The position numbers and the translations under genes are program-made. A stretch of DNA of 64,000 nt from Salinimicrobium sp035607535 (GTDB lineage Bacteria; Bacteroidota; Bacteroidia; Flavobacteriales; Flavobacteriaceae): assembly GCF_035607535.1 (NCBI RefSeq), contig NZ_JAYDZX010000001.1, positions 558,001 to 622,000 on the forward strand. The letters run 5' to 3'. A model generated the notes under the pieces. The model did no database searches and was not told the DNA's origin. It saw only the letters and a list, made by a program, of their open reading frames with translations. Each line of letters opens with the position of its first letter. The first letter of the stretch is position 1. Below are positions 51,468 to 60,396 of this stretch, one piece after another.

Positions 51468-52457
51468 GTGAAAACAGCAGTCGTAATACTCAACTGGAAT
51501 GGGAAAGCTTTGCTGGAGCAATTTCTTCCTTCGGTTGTTGAACATTCCCCGGAAGCCACAATTTATGTGGCCGATAATGCTTCCACAGACGATTCTGTTT
51601 CTTTTCTTCAAAAAGCTTTTCCGCAGGTAAGAATCATTCAGAATCAAGTGAATGGCGGATTTGCAAAGGGCTATAACGAGGCCCTGGCAGGTCTTAAAGA
51701 AGATATTTTTGTTTTGTTGAACAGTGATGTGGAAGTGACTCCAGGCTGGTTGCCTCCATTGCTGGATGAAATGAAGAATGGCAAGGTAGCGGCAGTCCAG
51801 CCAAAGATCCTCAACTACCGGAAAAAAGATCACTTTGAATATGCAGGCGCGGCAGGTGGTTTTATTGATGCTTTAGGTTATCCCTATTGCCGCGGAAGGA
51901 TCTTTGATACCCTGGAAAAAGACCTCGGCCAATACGATGAGAATCACGAGGTATTCTGGGCATCGGGAGCCTGCATGATGGTAAGGAGAATTGACTTCAT
52001 GAAAGCAGGAGGATTTGATGAAGATTTCTTTGCACACCAGGAAGAAATAGACCTTTGCTGGCGTTTTTTTAACATGAACAGGAAGGTGAAAGCTGTTGGT
52101 GGATCAAGGGTGTATCACCTCGGGGGAGGAACCTTGAACAGCATGCATCCCCGTAAGACATTTTTAAACTTTAGGAACAGCTTGTTCGTGCTACTAAAGA
52201 ATGCTCCAAAAAAGCAGCTTTTCCTGTTGATTTTTTTCCGTTTGATCCTCGACGGACTTGCGGGAATAAAATTTATTTTTGAGCTAAAACCCTCACACAC
52301 AGCTGCTATTTTAAAAGCGCATGGTAATTTTTACCTCCAGTTCAGAAAAATGTTGAAAAAAAGGAACAATCTTCAAAAAAGCACAAAATATTATCATAAA
52401 ACCTCCGTTGTATGGGCATATTATCTGCGGGGAAACAGGACGTTTGAAAAGCTATAA
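51468..52457 (+). CDS. family 2 glycosyltransferase
   Basis: 329 residues; GTG start (GTG AAA ACA GCA). GT-A fold signatures: VVILNWNGKALLEQFLPSV, ADNASTDDSVSFL, DXD-like LLNSDVEVTPGWL, then ASGACMMVRRIDFMKAGGFDEDFFAHQEEIDLCWR, a block typical of bacterial GT2 rhamnosyl/other transferases. No membrane segment is certain; a short hydrophobic stretch FLLIFFRLILDGLAGIKFIF near the end may anchor it. Donor and acceptor unknown, but surface polysaccharide or LPS assembly is likely. Confidence 0.88.
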   Translation: MKTAVVILNWNGKALLEQFLPSVVEHSPEATIYVADNASTDDSVSFLQKAFPQVRIIQNQVNGGFAKGYNEALAGLKEDIFVLLNSDVEVTPGWLPPLLDEMKNGKVAAVQPKILNYRKKDHFEYAGAAGGFIDALGYPYCRGRIFDTLEKDLGQYDENHEVFWASGACMMVRRIDFMKAGGFDEDFFAHQEEIDLCWRFFNMNRKVKAVGGSRVYHLGGGTLNSMHPRKTFLNFRNSLFVLLKNAPKKQLFLLIFFRLILDGLAGIKFIFELKPSHTAAILKAHGNFYLQFRKMLKKRNNLQKSTKYYHKTSVVWAYYLRGNRTFEKL

Positions 52458-52507
52458 ATAATTTCGGTTAAAGTGCTATTTAAATTTCTCAGTGAGCTCA
52501 GATTTTG

Positions 52508-52515
52508 TACTTTTG
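52508..52515 (+). promoter_or_regulatory. Bacteroidetes-type -7 box upstream of the OmpA-like gene
   Basis: TACTTTTG fits TAnnTTTG and lies 37 bp before the ATG, a normal distance. It is preceded by an AT-rich stretch, but no clear -33 TTTG is present. Confidence 0.4.
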
Positions 52516-52552
52516 ACTCGTTTAACATTTAATCACAACAATTTAAAGAATT

Positions 52553-53386
52553 ATGAAAAAATTCATGCTTTTATCGGCAACTGCTGCCCTCCTTCTTTCT
52601 TCATGTGTTTCTCAGAAGAAATATGCCGAGCTGGAAGCTCAACAAAAGGAGACTCAGGACAAGTTAAACACTGCGACAGTAAAGCTTAACTCCTGTCTTG
52701 ACGAAAAGGAAAGATTGAACCAACAAATAAATCAACTTAGTAACCAGAACACAGCCTTGTTGAACAACGTGGGTGATCTTGCTACTTTGTCTAAGAAAGA
52801 AGCCGAAAACCTTGAACGTTCTTTGGAAAGTATCAAGGAGAAAGATATGAAGATCCAGCGTATGCAGGATGCCATTACCAAGAAAGATTCTGTAACTCTT
52901 GCTTTGGTAACCAGCTTAAAAGGCGCTCTTGGAAATATCAATGACGAAGACATCCAGATCAACGTAGAGAAAGGTGTGGTATATGTTTCTATTTCTGATA
53001 AACTTCTATTCGAAAGTGGAAAGTACAACGTTACTCCACGTGCTAAAGAAGTACTTGGAAAAGTTGCTACTGTTGTTAAGAACAGACCAAATATTGAATT
53101 CATGGTTGAAGGTCACACAGATGACAAACCAATTAGAAATGCAGTTCTTCAGGACAACTGGGATCTTTCTGTAAAAAGAGCTACTTCTGTAGTACGCGTT
53201 CTTCAGGAAGAGCACGGTGTTGAGCCACAAAGAATGACTGCTGCAGGTAGAAGTTACTATGTACCTGTTGCTTCTAACGAAACTGCTGAAGGTAGAGCTA
53301 AGAACAGAAGAACACGTATTGTGATCCTTCCAAAGCTTGATCAGTTCTACAACCTTATTGAAGAAGGAATGAAGACTGCTGAATAA
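52553..53386 (+). CDS. OmpA-family lipoprotein
   Basis: 277 residues. Lipoprotein signal (MKKFMLLSATAALLLSSC, lipobox LSSC). Residues about 25-125 form a coiled coil (KKYAELEAQQKETQDKL, EKERLNQQINQL). The C-terminal domain is OmpA-like and binds peptidoglycan: VEKGVVYVSISDKLLF, NIEFMVEGHTDDKPIRN, NWDLSVKRATSVVRVL and AEGRAKNRRTRIVIL. Lipid anchor plus peptidoglycan domain makes it a cell-envelope tether. It has an own promoter-like box and a strong terminator, so it is monocistronic. Confidence 0.92.
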   Translation: MKKFMLLSATAALLLSSCVSQKKYAELEAQQKETQDKLNTATVKLNSCLDEKERLNQQINQLSNQNTALLNNVGDLATLSKKEAENLERSLESIKEKDMKIQRMQDAITKKDSVTLALVTSLKGALGNINDEDIQINVEKGVVYVSISDKLLFESGKYNVTPRAKEVLGKVATVVKNRPNIEFMVEGHTDDKPIRNAVLQDNWDLSVKRATSVVRVLQEEHGVEPQRMTAAGRSYYVPVASNETAEGRAKNRRTRIVILPKLDQFYNLIEEGMKTAE

Positions 53387-53407
53387 GCAATTTCACCTTT
53401 TCTTATT

Positions 53408-53436
53408 AAAGCCCGGCACCTGCCGGGCTTTTTTTA
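53408..53436 (+). terminator. rho-independent terminator of the OmpA-like gene
   Basis: AAAGCCCGGCA, CC, TGCCGGGCTTT and a T-run: an 11-bp GC-rich stem 22 bp after the stop. Confidence 0.95.
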
Positions 53437-53561
53437 TTCTTACATTTGAACCCTCTCTCCTACAACTTTAACATGTTAATTTTCAGTTAATTACAATATC
53501 AAGAAGTAGATTCCTTTATTTTTACCATTCCCCTACCCCAAAAATCTTAAAAGAATCTGCT

Positions 53562-54674
53562 ATGTTACGTCTCTGCAAAAAACTGCTGGTGCCGCTGCTT
53601 TACTCTATTGTGTTTGTAGCCTGTGAACCTGAACAGCCTGAAACTTCACTAGAAGCATACCTGAAGCCTACCAGTTCCCAACTTGTTTCTCATAAAACCC
53701 TTTCTGATAAATCGATTGCTCCCAGTATCCAGCTGATTTCCGAGAACCTGCAGGAGGCAGTGCTCAATGCTATTGTTCCAACCGAATGTGGGGCTACAAA
53801 ATTTTCGGAAGTACAATGGAAACACTTTACTGCACTTGCAGCAGACTCTGTCGCAATGGCAAATTTTCAGCAGTACATACACCTAAACCGTTATGCTCCT
53901 TTTCTGCCCATTGGGGAACAGTATTTTGGTAAAAATGGGGAACACACTCAACTGGTTCAAAGACTCGTAAGAGATCTGGAGAGGTTTTGGGACATGGACA
54001 AAGAAATACAGGTCTATGGACAGCACAACGAGACTCTAAATAACAAAGATAAACTCATAGATATTCTATGGTACCTAATCGAAGATGTAGAAGAAAAGGA
54101 ACACCTTATCCCCCTGGCCGAAGAGATCCTCTACTACAACAGCATCTCCGCGGTTTTACTGGAGTCCCCATTTATTTCCAGTGATGGATATGCCTCTTAC
54201 AACGGGAGAATTGTCATTGGAGATGGTCTTATTCAACTTTTTGCGGAGACCGGCCTGGAGGAAGAAATAGTCTGGACAGGGATCCTGACTCATGAATGGG
54301 CACACCAGATCCAGTTCCAGCATATGGATCTCTGGTATCCGCTGGCTTTTGACAGTGCGGCAGAAAGAACCAGAACATTGGAACTGGAAGCCGACTTCTT
54401 TTCGGGATATTATATGACCCATAAACGTGGTGCAACATATAACTGGAAAAGAGCAGAAGAATTCTTTGAACTTTTTTATCAGGCAGGAGATTGTTCTTTT
54501 GAATTTGAACAACATCATGGTACACCCCTTCAGAGAAAACAGGCTTCCTATGAAGGATACCTGCTGGCCGAAGCAGCTAAAAAGAAAGGACATATACTTT
54601 CCCCCCGGGAATTACATGATTATTTCGAACAAAAGGTACTTCCAGATGTTCTGGAACAACTAGAGTATCTCTAA
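53562..54674 (+). CDS. lipoprotein with HEWAH zinc-peptidase motif
   Basis: 370 residues. Lipoprotein signal (KLLVPLLYSIVFVAC, lipobox FVAC). The motif ILTHEWAHQIQFQHM contains H244-E245-x-x-H248, and ELEADFFSGYYM about 30 residues later supplies the third zinc ligand (E) in the pattern of YpfJ-like neutral zinc peptidases. Residues before it are mostly helical and have no known domain. It is probably a lipid-anchored peptidase of the envelope, but activity is untested. The 3' end overlaps the convergent YrdC gene by 15 bp. Confidence 0.8.
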   Translation: MLRLCKKLLVPLLYSIVFVACEPEQPETSLEAYLKPTSSQLVSHKTLSDKSIAPSIQLISENLQEAVLNAIVPTECGATKFSEVQWKHFTALAADSVAMANFQQYIHLNRYAPFLPIGEQYFGKNGEHTQLVQRLVRDLERFWDMDKEIQVYGQHNETLNNKDKLIDILWYLIEDVEEKEHLIPLAEEILYYNSISAVLLESPFISSDGYASYNGRIVIGDGLIQLFAETGLEEEIVWTGILTHEWAHQIQFQHMDLWYPLAFDSAAERTRTLELEADFFSGYYMTHKRGATYNWKRAEEFFELFYQAGDCSFEFEQHHGTPLQRKQASYEGYLLAEAAKKKGHILSPRELHDYFEQKVLPDVLEQLEYL

Positions 54675-55280
54675 ACTACCTTTACCTTCCCTGATCACCT
54701 CGGGTTCGGGAGTAGTAAGATCTATTACCGTAGAAGGGATATTATCTCCGTACCCACCGTCGATAACAATATCTACCAGATGATCCCATTTTTCAAGGAT
54801 GAGCTCGGGATCTGTAGTATATTCCAGAACCTCGTCATCATCACGAATAGATGTGGAGACAATAGGGTTACCCAGGCCGGCGACGAGCGCCCTGCAGATG
54901 TTGTTATCGGGAACCCGGATACCAACAGTTTTCTTCTTTCTAAAAACCGATGGCAAATTGTTGTTCCCCGGAAGAACGAAGGTGTAAGGACCGGGTAAAT
55001 TCCGCTTGAGGATCTTAAAAGTTGGAGTATCTATCTGCCTTACATAATCTGAAAGGTTGCTCAGACTTTCACAGATAAAGGAAAAGTTGGCCTTTTCTAA
55101 CTTGACCCCTCGAACCTGAGCTATTCGCTCCAGAGCTGCATTATTCGTTATATCACAACCCAGACCATAAACTGTGTCCGTAGGATAAATAATAAGGCCT
55201 CCATCTCTTAAGGCCTCCACAACTCTTTTTATTTCCTTTGGATTTGGGTTCTCTTCATAGATCCTGATTAACTCTGCCAT
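54660..55280 (-). CDS. Sua5/YciO/YrdC-family L-threonylcarbamoyladenylate synthase
   Basis: 206 residues, YrdC fold: IIYPTDTVYGLGCDI with the KxR/SxN-like nucleotide site, PGPYTFVLPG, VGIRVPDN, NPIVSTSI and the closing STVIDLT. These are the motifs of TsaC/Sua5, which makes threonylcarbamoyl-AMP for t6A37 of tRNAs. It is the short YciO-like form without the Sua5 C-terminal domain, so the exact subgroup (TsaC or YciO) is uncertain and no symbol is given. Confidence 0.88.
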   Translation of the reverse strand: MAELIRIYEENPNPKEIKRVVEALRDGGLIIYPTDTVYGLGCDITNNAALERIAQVRGVKLEKANFSFICESLSNLSDYVRQIDTPTFKILKRNLPGPYTFVLPGNNNLPSVFRKKKTVGIRVPDNNICRALVAGLGNPIVSTSIRDDDEVLEYTTDPELILEKWDHLVDIVIDGGYGDNIPSTVIDLTTPEPEVIREGKGSLEIL

Positions 55281-55351
55281 AGTTGTAATTATTTAAATGC
55301 ACCAAAAATTACAAAAAATTCAGGGCCTTTTGATATAACTTTCAGGAAAAA

Positions 55352-55564
55352 TTAGTCCTTTCTCTCTACTTCGCTTTCAAGCTTAAGAACTTCATTTCCG
55401 TTTTCCTGCTTTATGTACAGAGCTTTGTTATCAGGTTTTCCCTTGCGGGTGACCTTTGTCCCTTTGATTGTGTGGGTGACTTCATGATCAAAGGTATCTT
55501 CTACCTTCCCGGTAGCTGTTCCCTTGCCCCATTTCCATGTTACTTCTGTTCCTTCTCTTATCAT
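55352..55564 (-). CDS. HVA1/DUF2945-like small protein
   Basis: 70 residues: REGTEVTWKWGKGTATGKVED, HTIKGTKVTRKGKPDNKALYI, a SH3/Tudor-like beta barrel typical of the hypervirulence-associated protein (HVA1/DUF2945) family in bacteria. Role unknown; such proteins occur near DNA-repair or stress genes. It starts 63 bp downstream of the uvrD stop, on the same strand. Confidence 0.83.
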   Translation of the reverse strand: MIREGTEVTWKWGKGTATGKVEDTFDHEVTHTIKGTKVTRKGKPDNKALYIKQENGNEVLKLESEVERKD

Positions 55565-55626
55565 TTTTTATTTTTAAAATTAAAAAGAAGAACCAGCTTA
55601 ACCTAAAGAATAACATATACTTAACC

Positions 55627-57951
55627 TCAGGAAAGTACTTTGAGCTTAGCGAATTTGAGGAGTAGTTTTTTAATTCCGCCATTCTCGAAATTGATCTCAG
55701 CTTTTTTATCCTGCCCTACCCCTTCTATGCTCAGGACTTTTCCTTTTCCAAATCTCATATGCTCTACCTCATCTCCTGCCTCCAGTTTCACAGCAGGACC
55801 AGAAGGTACCGGAGCATTCGGAGAAGTGGCCGGCCGCAGTTTCCTCAGCTTCCGGAGTTGTTCATCTGTAGGTTTATGAGACGGTGGCGGCGTCCCGTTC
55901 ACAGGCTTGGTTTGGCGGAATTTACTTTTATCCACTTCCCCAAATATATCGGTATCTATTAGGGGTTTGTATTTATATTCATCCTGAGGGACCATAAATT
56001 CGAGAAACTTGTCATCGATCTCCTCTATGAATCTACTCGGTTCGGCGTCCACTAATTTCCCCCAGCGATAGCGCGACTGGGTATAGGTGAGAAAAGCTTT
56101 TTTCTCTGCCCGGGTGAGCGCTACATAAAAGAGACGGCGTTCTTCCTCAAGTTCAGATCTTGTGTTCATACTCATGGCCGAAGGAAAAAGATCCTCTTCC
56201 ATTCCAACGATATACACAAAAGGAAATTCCAGTCCTTTTGCCAGGTGAATGGTCATCAAAGCAACCCTGTCATCATCGCCTGAATCTTTATCCATATCGG
56301 TGGCAAGGGCAACATCTTCCAGGAATTCTGTAAGGGATCCTGTGGCATCTGCAAGTTCTTTCTGGCCTTCCACAAAATCCCGCATCCCGTTAAGCAGTTC
56401 TTCAATGTTTTCGATTCGGGCAATACCCTCGGGAGTCCCATCTTTTTTGAGCTCCTGAAGCAAACCGGTCTTCTTTGCAACATTCTCGGCTATAGTGAAG
56501 GCATCGGCTGTTTCATTCATGATCTGGAAACTTTTGATCATGTTGACAAAGTTCTCCAGCTTATTTTTGGTACCCCTGTTTATCTTGAGATCGATCCTGT
56601 CCAGATTTTCAATGATCTCAAAAATGGATCTTTTATAATGGTTCGCTGCAATTGTTAAGCGGTCTACAGTAGTTTGACCGATCCCACGGGCGGGGTAATT
56701 GATCACCCGCTTAAGGGCCTCCTCATCTTTCGGGTTGATCACTAATCGCAAATATGAGAGAACATCTTTGATCTCCTTGCGCTGGTAAAATGAAAGTCCG
56801 CCATAAATTCGATACGGAATATCTTTTTTTCGAAGAGCATCTTCCATGGCCCTACTCTGGGCATTGGTGCGGTAAAGAATTGCAAAGTCTCCATTCTTCA
56901 ACTGCTGCTCCATTTTATTCTCAAAAATGGAACTCGCAACAAACCTTCCTTCCTCCCCATCGGTAAGCAACCTGTTCACCACGATCTTTGGACCATCCTC
57001 ATTCGCCGTCCATACCACCTTTTCCAGCCTGGTCTTGTTCTTTTCGATAATGGAGTTAGCAGCCTCCACGATATTTTTAGAAGAACGATAATTCTGTTCA
57101 AGACGGTAAGTCTGTACGTCGTCATAATCCTTCTGAAAATTCAGGATATTGTTGATGTTAGCCCCTCGAAAAGCATAGATACTCTGCGCATCATCTCCTA
57201 CCACACATATATTCTGAAATTTATCTGAAAGTGCTTTCACAATAAGATATTGTGAGTGGTTAGTATCCTGATACTCGTCAACCAGGATATACCTGAAGCG
57301 ATTCTGATACTTCTGAAGCACATCTGGAAACCTGTTGAGCAATTCATTGGTCTTGAGCAAGAGATCATCAAAATCCATTGCCCCCGCCTTGAAACACCTG
57401 TCGACATATTCCCTGTAGATCTCACCCAGGCGCGGCTTTTTCGACATGGCATCGGCCTCCATAAGTTCCGGATTCTGGAAATAAGCTTTTACTGTGATCA
57501 AACTATTCTTATAGGAAGAGATGCGGGAATAGACCTGCTTGTATTTGTAGACATCCTTATCCAGCCCCATTTCTTTTATGATTGCCGAAATAAGCCGCTG
57601 GGAATCCTGAGTGTCGTAAATCGTAAAGTTCGAGGGATACCCAAGCTTATCGGCTTCGAAACGCAGCATTTTAGCAAAGATGGAGTGAAAGGTTCCCATC
57701 CACAGGTTCTTGGCTTCGCTATTCCCCACGATCTTTGCAATACGCGTCTTCATTTCACGGGCTGCCTTATTAGTAAAGGTAAGTGCCAAAATATTAAAGG
57801 CATCAACTCCCTGGCTCATAAGGTAGGCTATGCGATAGGTAAGAACACGTGTCTTGCCCGATCCCGCACCTGCAATTACGATCATAGCTCCGTCTTTTTG
57901 CAAGACCGGAGCCCTCTGTGCATCATTCAGTTCGGCTAAATAGGATTCCAA
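55627..57951 (-). CDS. uvrD: UvrD/PcrA-type superfamily 1 DNA helicase
   Basis: 774 residues. Motif I GAGSGKTRVL, Ia TFTNKAAREMK, II VDEYQDTNHSQY, III VGDDAQSIYAFRGA, IV ILYRTNAQSRAMED, V TIHLAKGLEFP and VI ALTRAEKK are all present. The start is a TTG (MESYLAELNDAQRAPVLQKDG), which fits the known beginning of flavobacterial UvrD; no better start lies upstream. The C-terminal tail (GKGKVLSIEGVGQDKKAEINF) is a PcrA-type Tudor domain. It unwinds DNA in excision and replication repair. Confidence 0.95.
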   Translation of the reverse strand: MESYLAELNDAQRAPVLQKDGAMIVIAGAGSGKTRVLTYRIAYLMSQGVDAFNILALTFTNKAAREMKTRIAKIVGNSEAKNLWMGTFHSIFAKMLRFEADKLGYPSNFTIYDTQDSQRLISAIIKEMGLDKDVYKYKQVYSRISSYKNSLITVKAYFQNPELMEADAMSKKPRLGEIYREYVDRCFKAGAMDFDDLLLKTNELLNRFPDVLQKYQNRFRYILVDEYQDTNHSQYLIVKALSDKFQNICVVGDDAQSIYAFRGANINNILNFQKDYDDVQTYRLEQNYRSSKNIVEAANSIIEKNKTRLEKVVWTANEDGPKIVVNRLLTDGEEGRFVASSIFENKMEQQLKNGDFAILYRTNAQSRAMEDALRKKDIPYRIYGGLSFYQRKEIKDVLSYLRLVINPKDEEALKRVINYPARGIGQTTVDRLTIAANHYKRSIFEIIENLDRIDLKINRGTKNKLENFVNMIKSFQIMNETADAFTIAENVAKKTGLLQELKKDGTPEGIARIENIEELLNGMRDFVEGQKELADATGSLTEFLEDVALATDMDKDSGDDDRVALMTIHLAKGLEFPFVYIVGMEEDLFPSAMSMNTRSELEEERRLFYVALTRAEKKAFLTYTQSRYRWGKLVDAEPSRFIEEIDDKFLEFMVPQDEYKYKPLIDTDIFGEVDKSKFRQTKPVNGTPPPSHKPTDEQLRKLRKLRPATSPNAPVPSGPAVKLEAGDEVEHMRFGKGKVLSIEGVGQDKKAEINFENGGIKKLLLKFAKLKVLS

Positions 57952-58132
57952 TTTTATCTTCTTTTGAACGGTGAAAATAAGTAAAATGAGCTAAAAACCG
58001 AACCCCGCGGTTGTTTCTTTTTAACCTTTACGAGACTCCTTTTTCAGGCATTTTACAATTTTTTTAAAGAAATTAATTTTGGAGCTGCTGCTTTATAAAC
58101 TAACTTTTGGTTTTTAGCCAAAAACTTGTTTT

Positions 58133-59752
58133 ATGGATAATGTTCTTGAGTTTCTGGGAGATCTCTCCTGGTGGGTATGGCTCCTTGTTTTTTTCGTCCT
58201 GGTGGTCATTTATGATATATACATTAATAAGAAACACACCATCCTGCACAACTTTCCTTTAGTGGGTCACTTCAGGTACATGCTCGAGAGCATTGGCCCC
58301 GAACTACGGCAGTATATCGTTGCAGGTAACAGGGAAGAACTGCCTTTCAATCGCATTGAACGGGGCTGGGTATATGCATCATCCAAAAATGAGAATAATT
58401 ACGAAGGTTTTGGTACAGACCAGGATATCAATGAAGTAAATTATGTCTTTATCAACAATGCGGTCATCCCTTACCACATGCCTGAAAAGCATATCAATCG
58501 TGAGGATCCATATTTCCTGGCCTGCGCGAAGGTCATTGGAGAACATCACAACAGGCGTCGCCCCTTTAGACCCGCTTCGGTCATCAACGTTTCGGCTATG
58601 AGCTTTGGCTCTTTAAGTGCCCGGGCCATTGAATCCCTCAACATTGGCTGTAAAAAATCCTACGCTTTCCATAATACTGGAGAAGGTGGATTATCACCCT
58701 ATCATAAGAAAGGTGCCGATGTCGTGTTCCAGATTGGGACGGGATACTTTGGCGTTAGAAATCCCGATGGCAGTTTTTCCATGGAAAAGCTTGTAAAAAT
58801 GGTTGAGGAATATCCCAGCATTCGCGCTATCGAGATAAAACTCTCTCAGGGTGCCAAACCGGGAAAGGGTGGGGTACTTCCGGCTTCTAAAATCACCCGG
58901 GAAATTTCTGAGATCAGGCATGTACCAATGGGTAAGGACGTGCTTTCCCCTCCTTCCCACAGCACCTTTAGCAATATGCAGGAGATGGTGGACTGGATCG
59001 AAGAAATTGCTGAACATACGGGACTTCCTGTTGGAGTAAAAGCTGCAATAGGTAAGCTTGATGAATGGCGCGAATTAGCAAGTATTATGGTCGAAACCAA
59101 TCGGGGTCCGGATTTTATTTCTGTCGACGGCGGTGAAGGTGGAACGGGAGCAGCTCCGCCAAGTTTTGCCGACCACGTGGCCTTACCCTGGTTGTATGGA
59201 TTTACAGATCTCTACCAGATCTTCCAGGCCAGAGATCTCACCAATAAGATCGTGTTCATTGGTAGCGCCAAACTCGGTTTTCCCGCCAAAGCCGCTATGG
59301 CTTTTGCTTTGGGGGTTGACTGCATTAGTGTTGCCAGGGAAGCAATGCTTAGTATTGGATGTATACAGGCACAATCCTGCCACACCAACACCTGCCCTAC
59401 CGGGGTGGCTACCCAGAACCGATGGTTGCAGGCAGGAATTAATGTGAAAAACAAAGCCGAAAGAGTGAATTACTACTTCAATAACTTTCGAAAAGAATTG
59501 CTGGAGATCACACATGCCTGCGGCTATGAACATCCCTGCCAGTTCACCATGGATGATGTAGAGATCAACCTGGGCGACAGATTCATTGCCCAGACCCTTG
59601 CCGAAACCTTTAAGTACAACAAAACAAAAGTTCCATTTGATTCTGTTGCTACTTTAGCAGGATGTCTTAACTTAGGGGGCTCCTATAGAAAAGGAGAAGA
59701 AACCGATGTGAAAGAGGTAGAAACCGAAGACACCTCGGTCTCAGATCAATAA
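58133..59752 (+). CDS. FMN-binding glutamate synthase family protein
   Basis: 539 residues with an N-terminal membrane segment (WWVWLLVFFVLVVIYDIYI). The GltS-like FMN domain has MSFGSLSARAIESLN, HNTGEGGLSPYH, DGGEGGTGAAPPSFADH and an iron-sulfur cysteine cluster CIQAQSCHTNTCPTG. It lacks the glutaminase domain of true GltB, so it is the membrane-attached stand-alone type, whose real reaction is not established. It is followed 8 bp later by an uncharacterised membrane protein gene. Confidence 0.9.
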   Translation: MDNVLEFLGDLSWWVWLLVFFVLVVIYDIYINKKHTILHNFPLVGHFRYMLESIGPELRQYIVAGNREELPFNRIERGWVYASSKNENNYEGFGTDQDINEVNYVFINNAVIPYHMPEKHINREDPYFLACAKVIGEHHNRRRPFRPASVINVSAMSFGSLSARAIESLNIGCKKSYAFHNTGEGGLSPYHKKGADVVFQIGTGYFGVRNPDGSFSMEKLVKMVEEYPSIRAIEIKLSQGAKPGKGGVLPASKITREISEIRHVPMGKDVLSPPSHSTFSNMQEMVDWIEEIAEHTGLPVGVKAAIGKLDEWRELASIMVETNRGPDFISVDGGEGGTGAAPPSFADHVALPWLYGFTDLYQIFQARDLTNKIVFIGSAKLGFPAKAAMAFALGVDCISVAREAMLSIGCIQAQSCHTNTCPTGVATQNRWLQAGINVKNKAERVNYYFNNFRKELLEITHACGYEHPCQFTMDDVEINLGDRFIAQTLAETFKYNKTKVPFDSVATLAGCLNLGGSYRKGEETDVKEVETEDTSVSDQ

Positions 59753-59759
59753 TAATTTT

Positions 59760-60281
59760 ATGACAGAAGATTCTATTTTACAGTTGTTGTTCTACCTCCT
59801 ACCTGCTGTTGTGGTAGGAATAATCGCCTTTTATTTCTTTAACCTCCATACTCAAAATGAGGAGCGGCGGCGCCGGTTTTTGCTTCACAAGGAATCTCAA
59901 AAACACGCCCTTCCATTAAGGCTGCAGGCCTATGAGAGAATGGCTCTCTTTCTTGAAAGAATTTCGCCGGGAAATCTCCTTGTACGAGTAAAACCTGCCG
60001 GAAATTCAAAAGAGGCCTATACCAATCTTTTGATCAAGAGCATTGAACAAGAATTTGAGCACAACCTGGCACAACAGATCTACATTAGCGATGAATGCTG
60101 GAATGTGATCAAGGCTTCTAAAAATGCTACGATCACCAACATCAGGAAGACTGCCGCCCGGGAAGACATTAACACAGCCGATGATTTGCGGCAACAAATA
60201 GTGACTTCCCTTATAGACCAGCAGCCACCAAGCGAAACGGGACTTTCATATATCAAGAAAGAAGTCAAGAATTTGTGGTGA
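59760..60281 (+). CDS. uncharacterised protein with one N-terminal membrane segment
   Basis: 173 residues. Membrane segment LLFYLLPAVVVGIIAFYFF, then a basic linker NEERRRRFLLHKESQKH, a helix LRLQAYERMALFLERISPGN and a helical body ending SEYIKKEVKNLW-like. The combination recalls a Bacteroidetes-wide conserved hypothetical family (about 170 aa) found next to the FMN-GltS gene. No catalytic motif is seen. The 8-bp gap makes it the second gene of that operon. Confidence 0.8.
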   Translation: MTEDSILQLLFYLLPAVVVGIIAFYFFNLHTQNEERRRRFLLHKESQKHALPLRLQAYERMALFLERISPGNLLVRVKPAGNSKEAYTNLLIKSIEQEFEHNLAQQIYISDECWNVIKASKNATITNIRKTAAREDINTADDLRQQIVTSLIDQQPPSETGLSYIKKEVKNLW

Positions 60282-60396
60282 TTTCTTAGAACCCAGGAAG
60301 GCCAAAAGTCAAGCCTGAAAATTATTGGGCTACTCCTGTTTATACCTATCCTGCAAAATTCAGAAGCTAAAGGATCTTTAAACTGTTTTTGATCGA

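Noticed and set aside
57256..57939. 227-codon open frame opposite the uvrD gene
   Set aside because: It lies entirely inside the helicase gene on the opposite strand, whose motifs are complete. The composition is that of a mirror of coding sequence, without recognisable domain or own signals.
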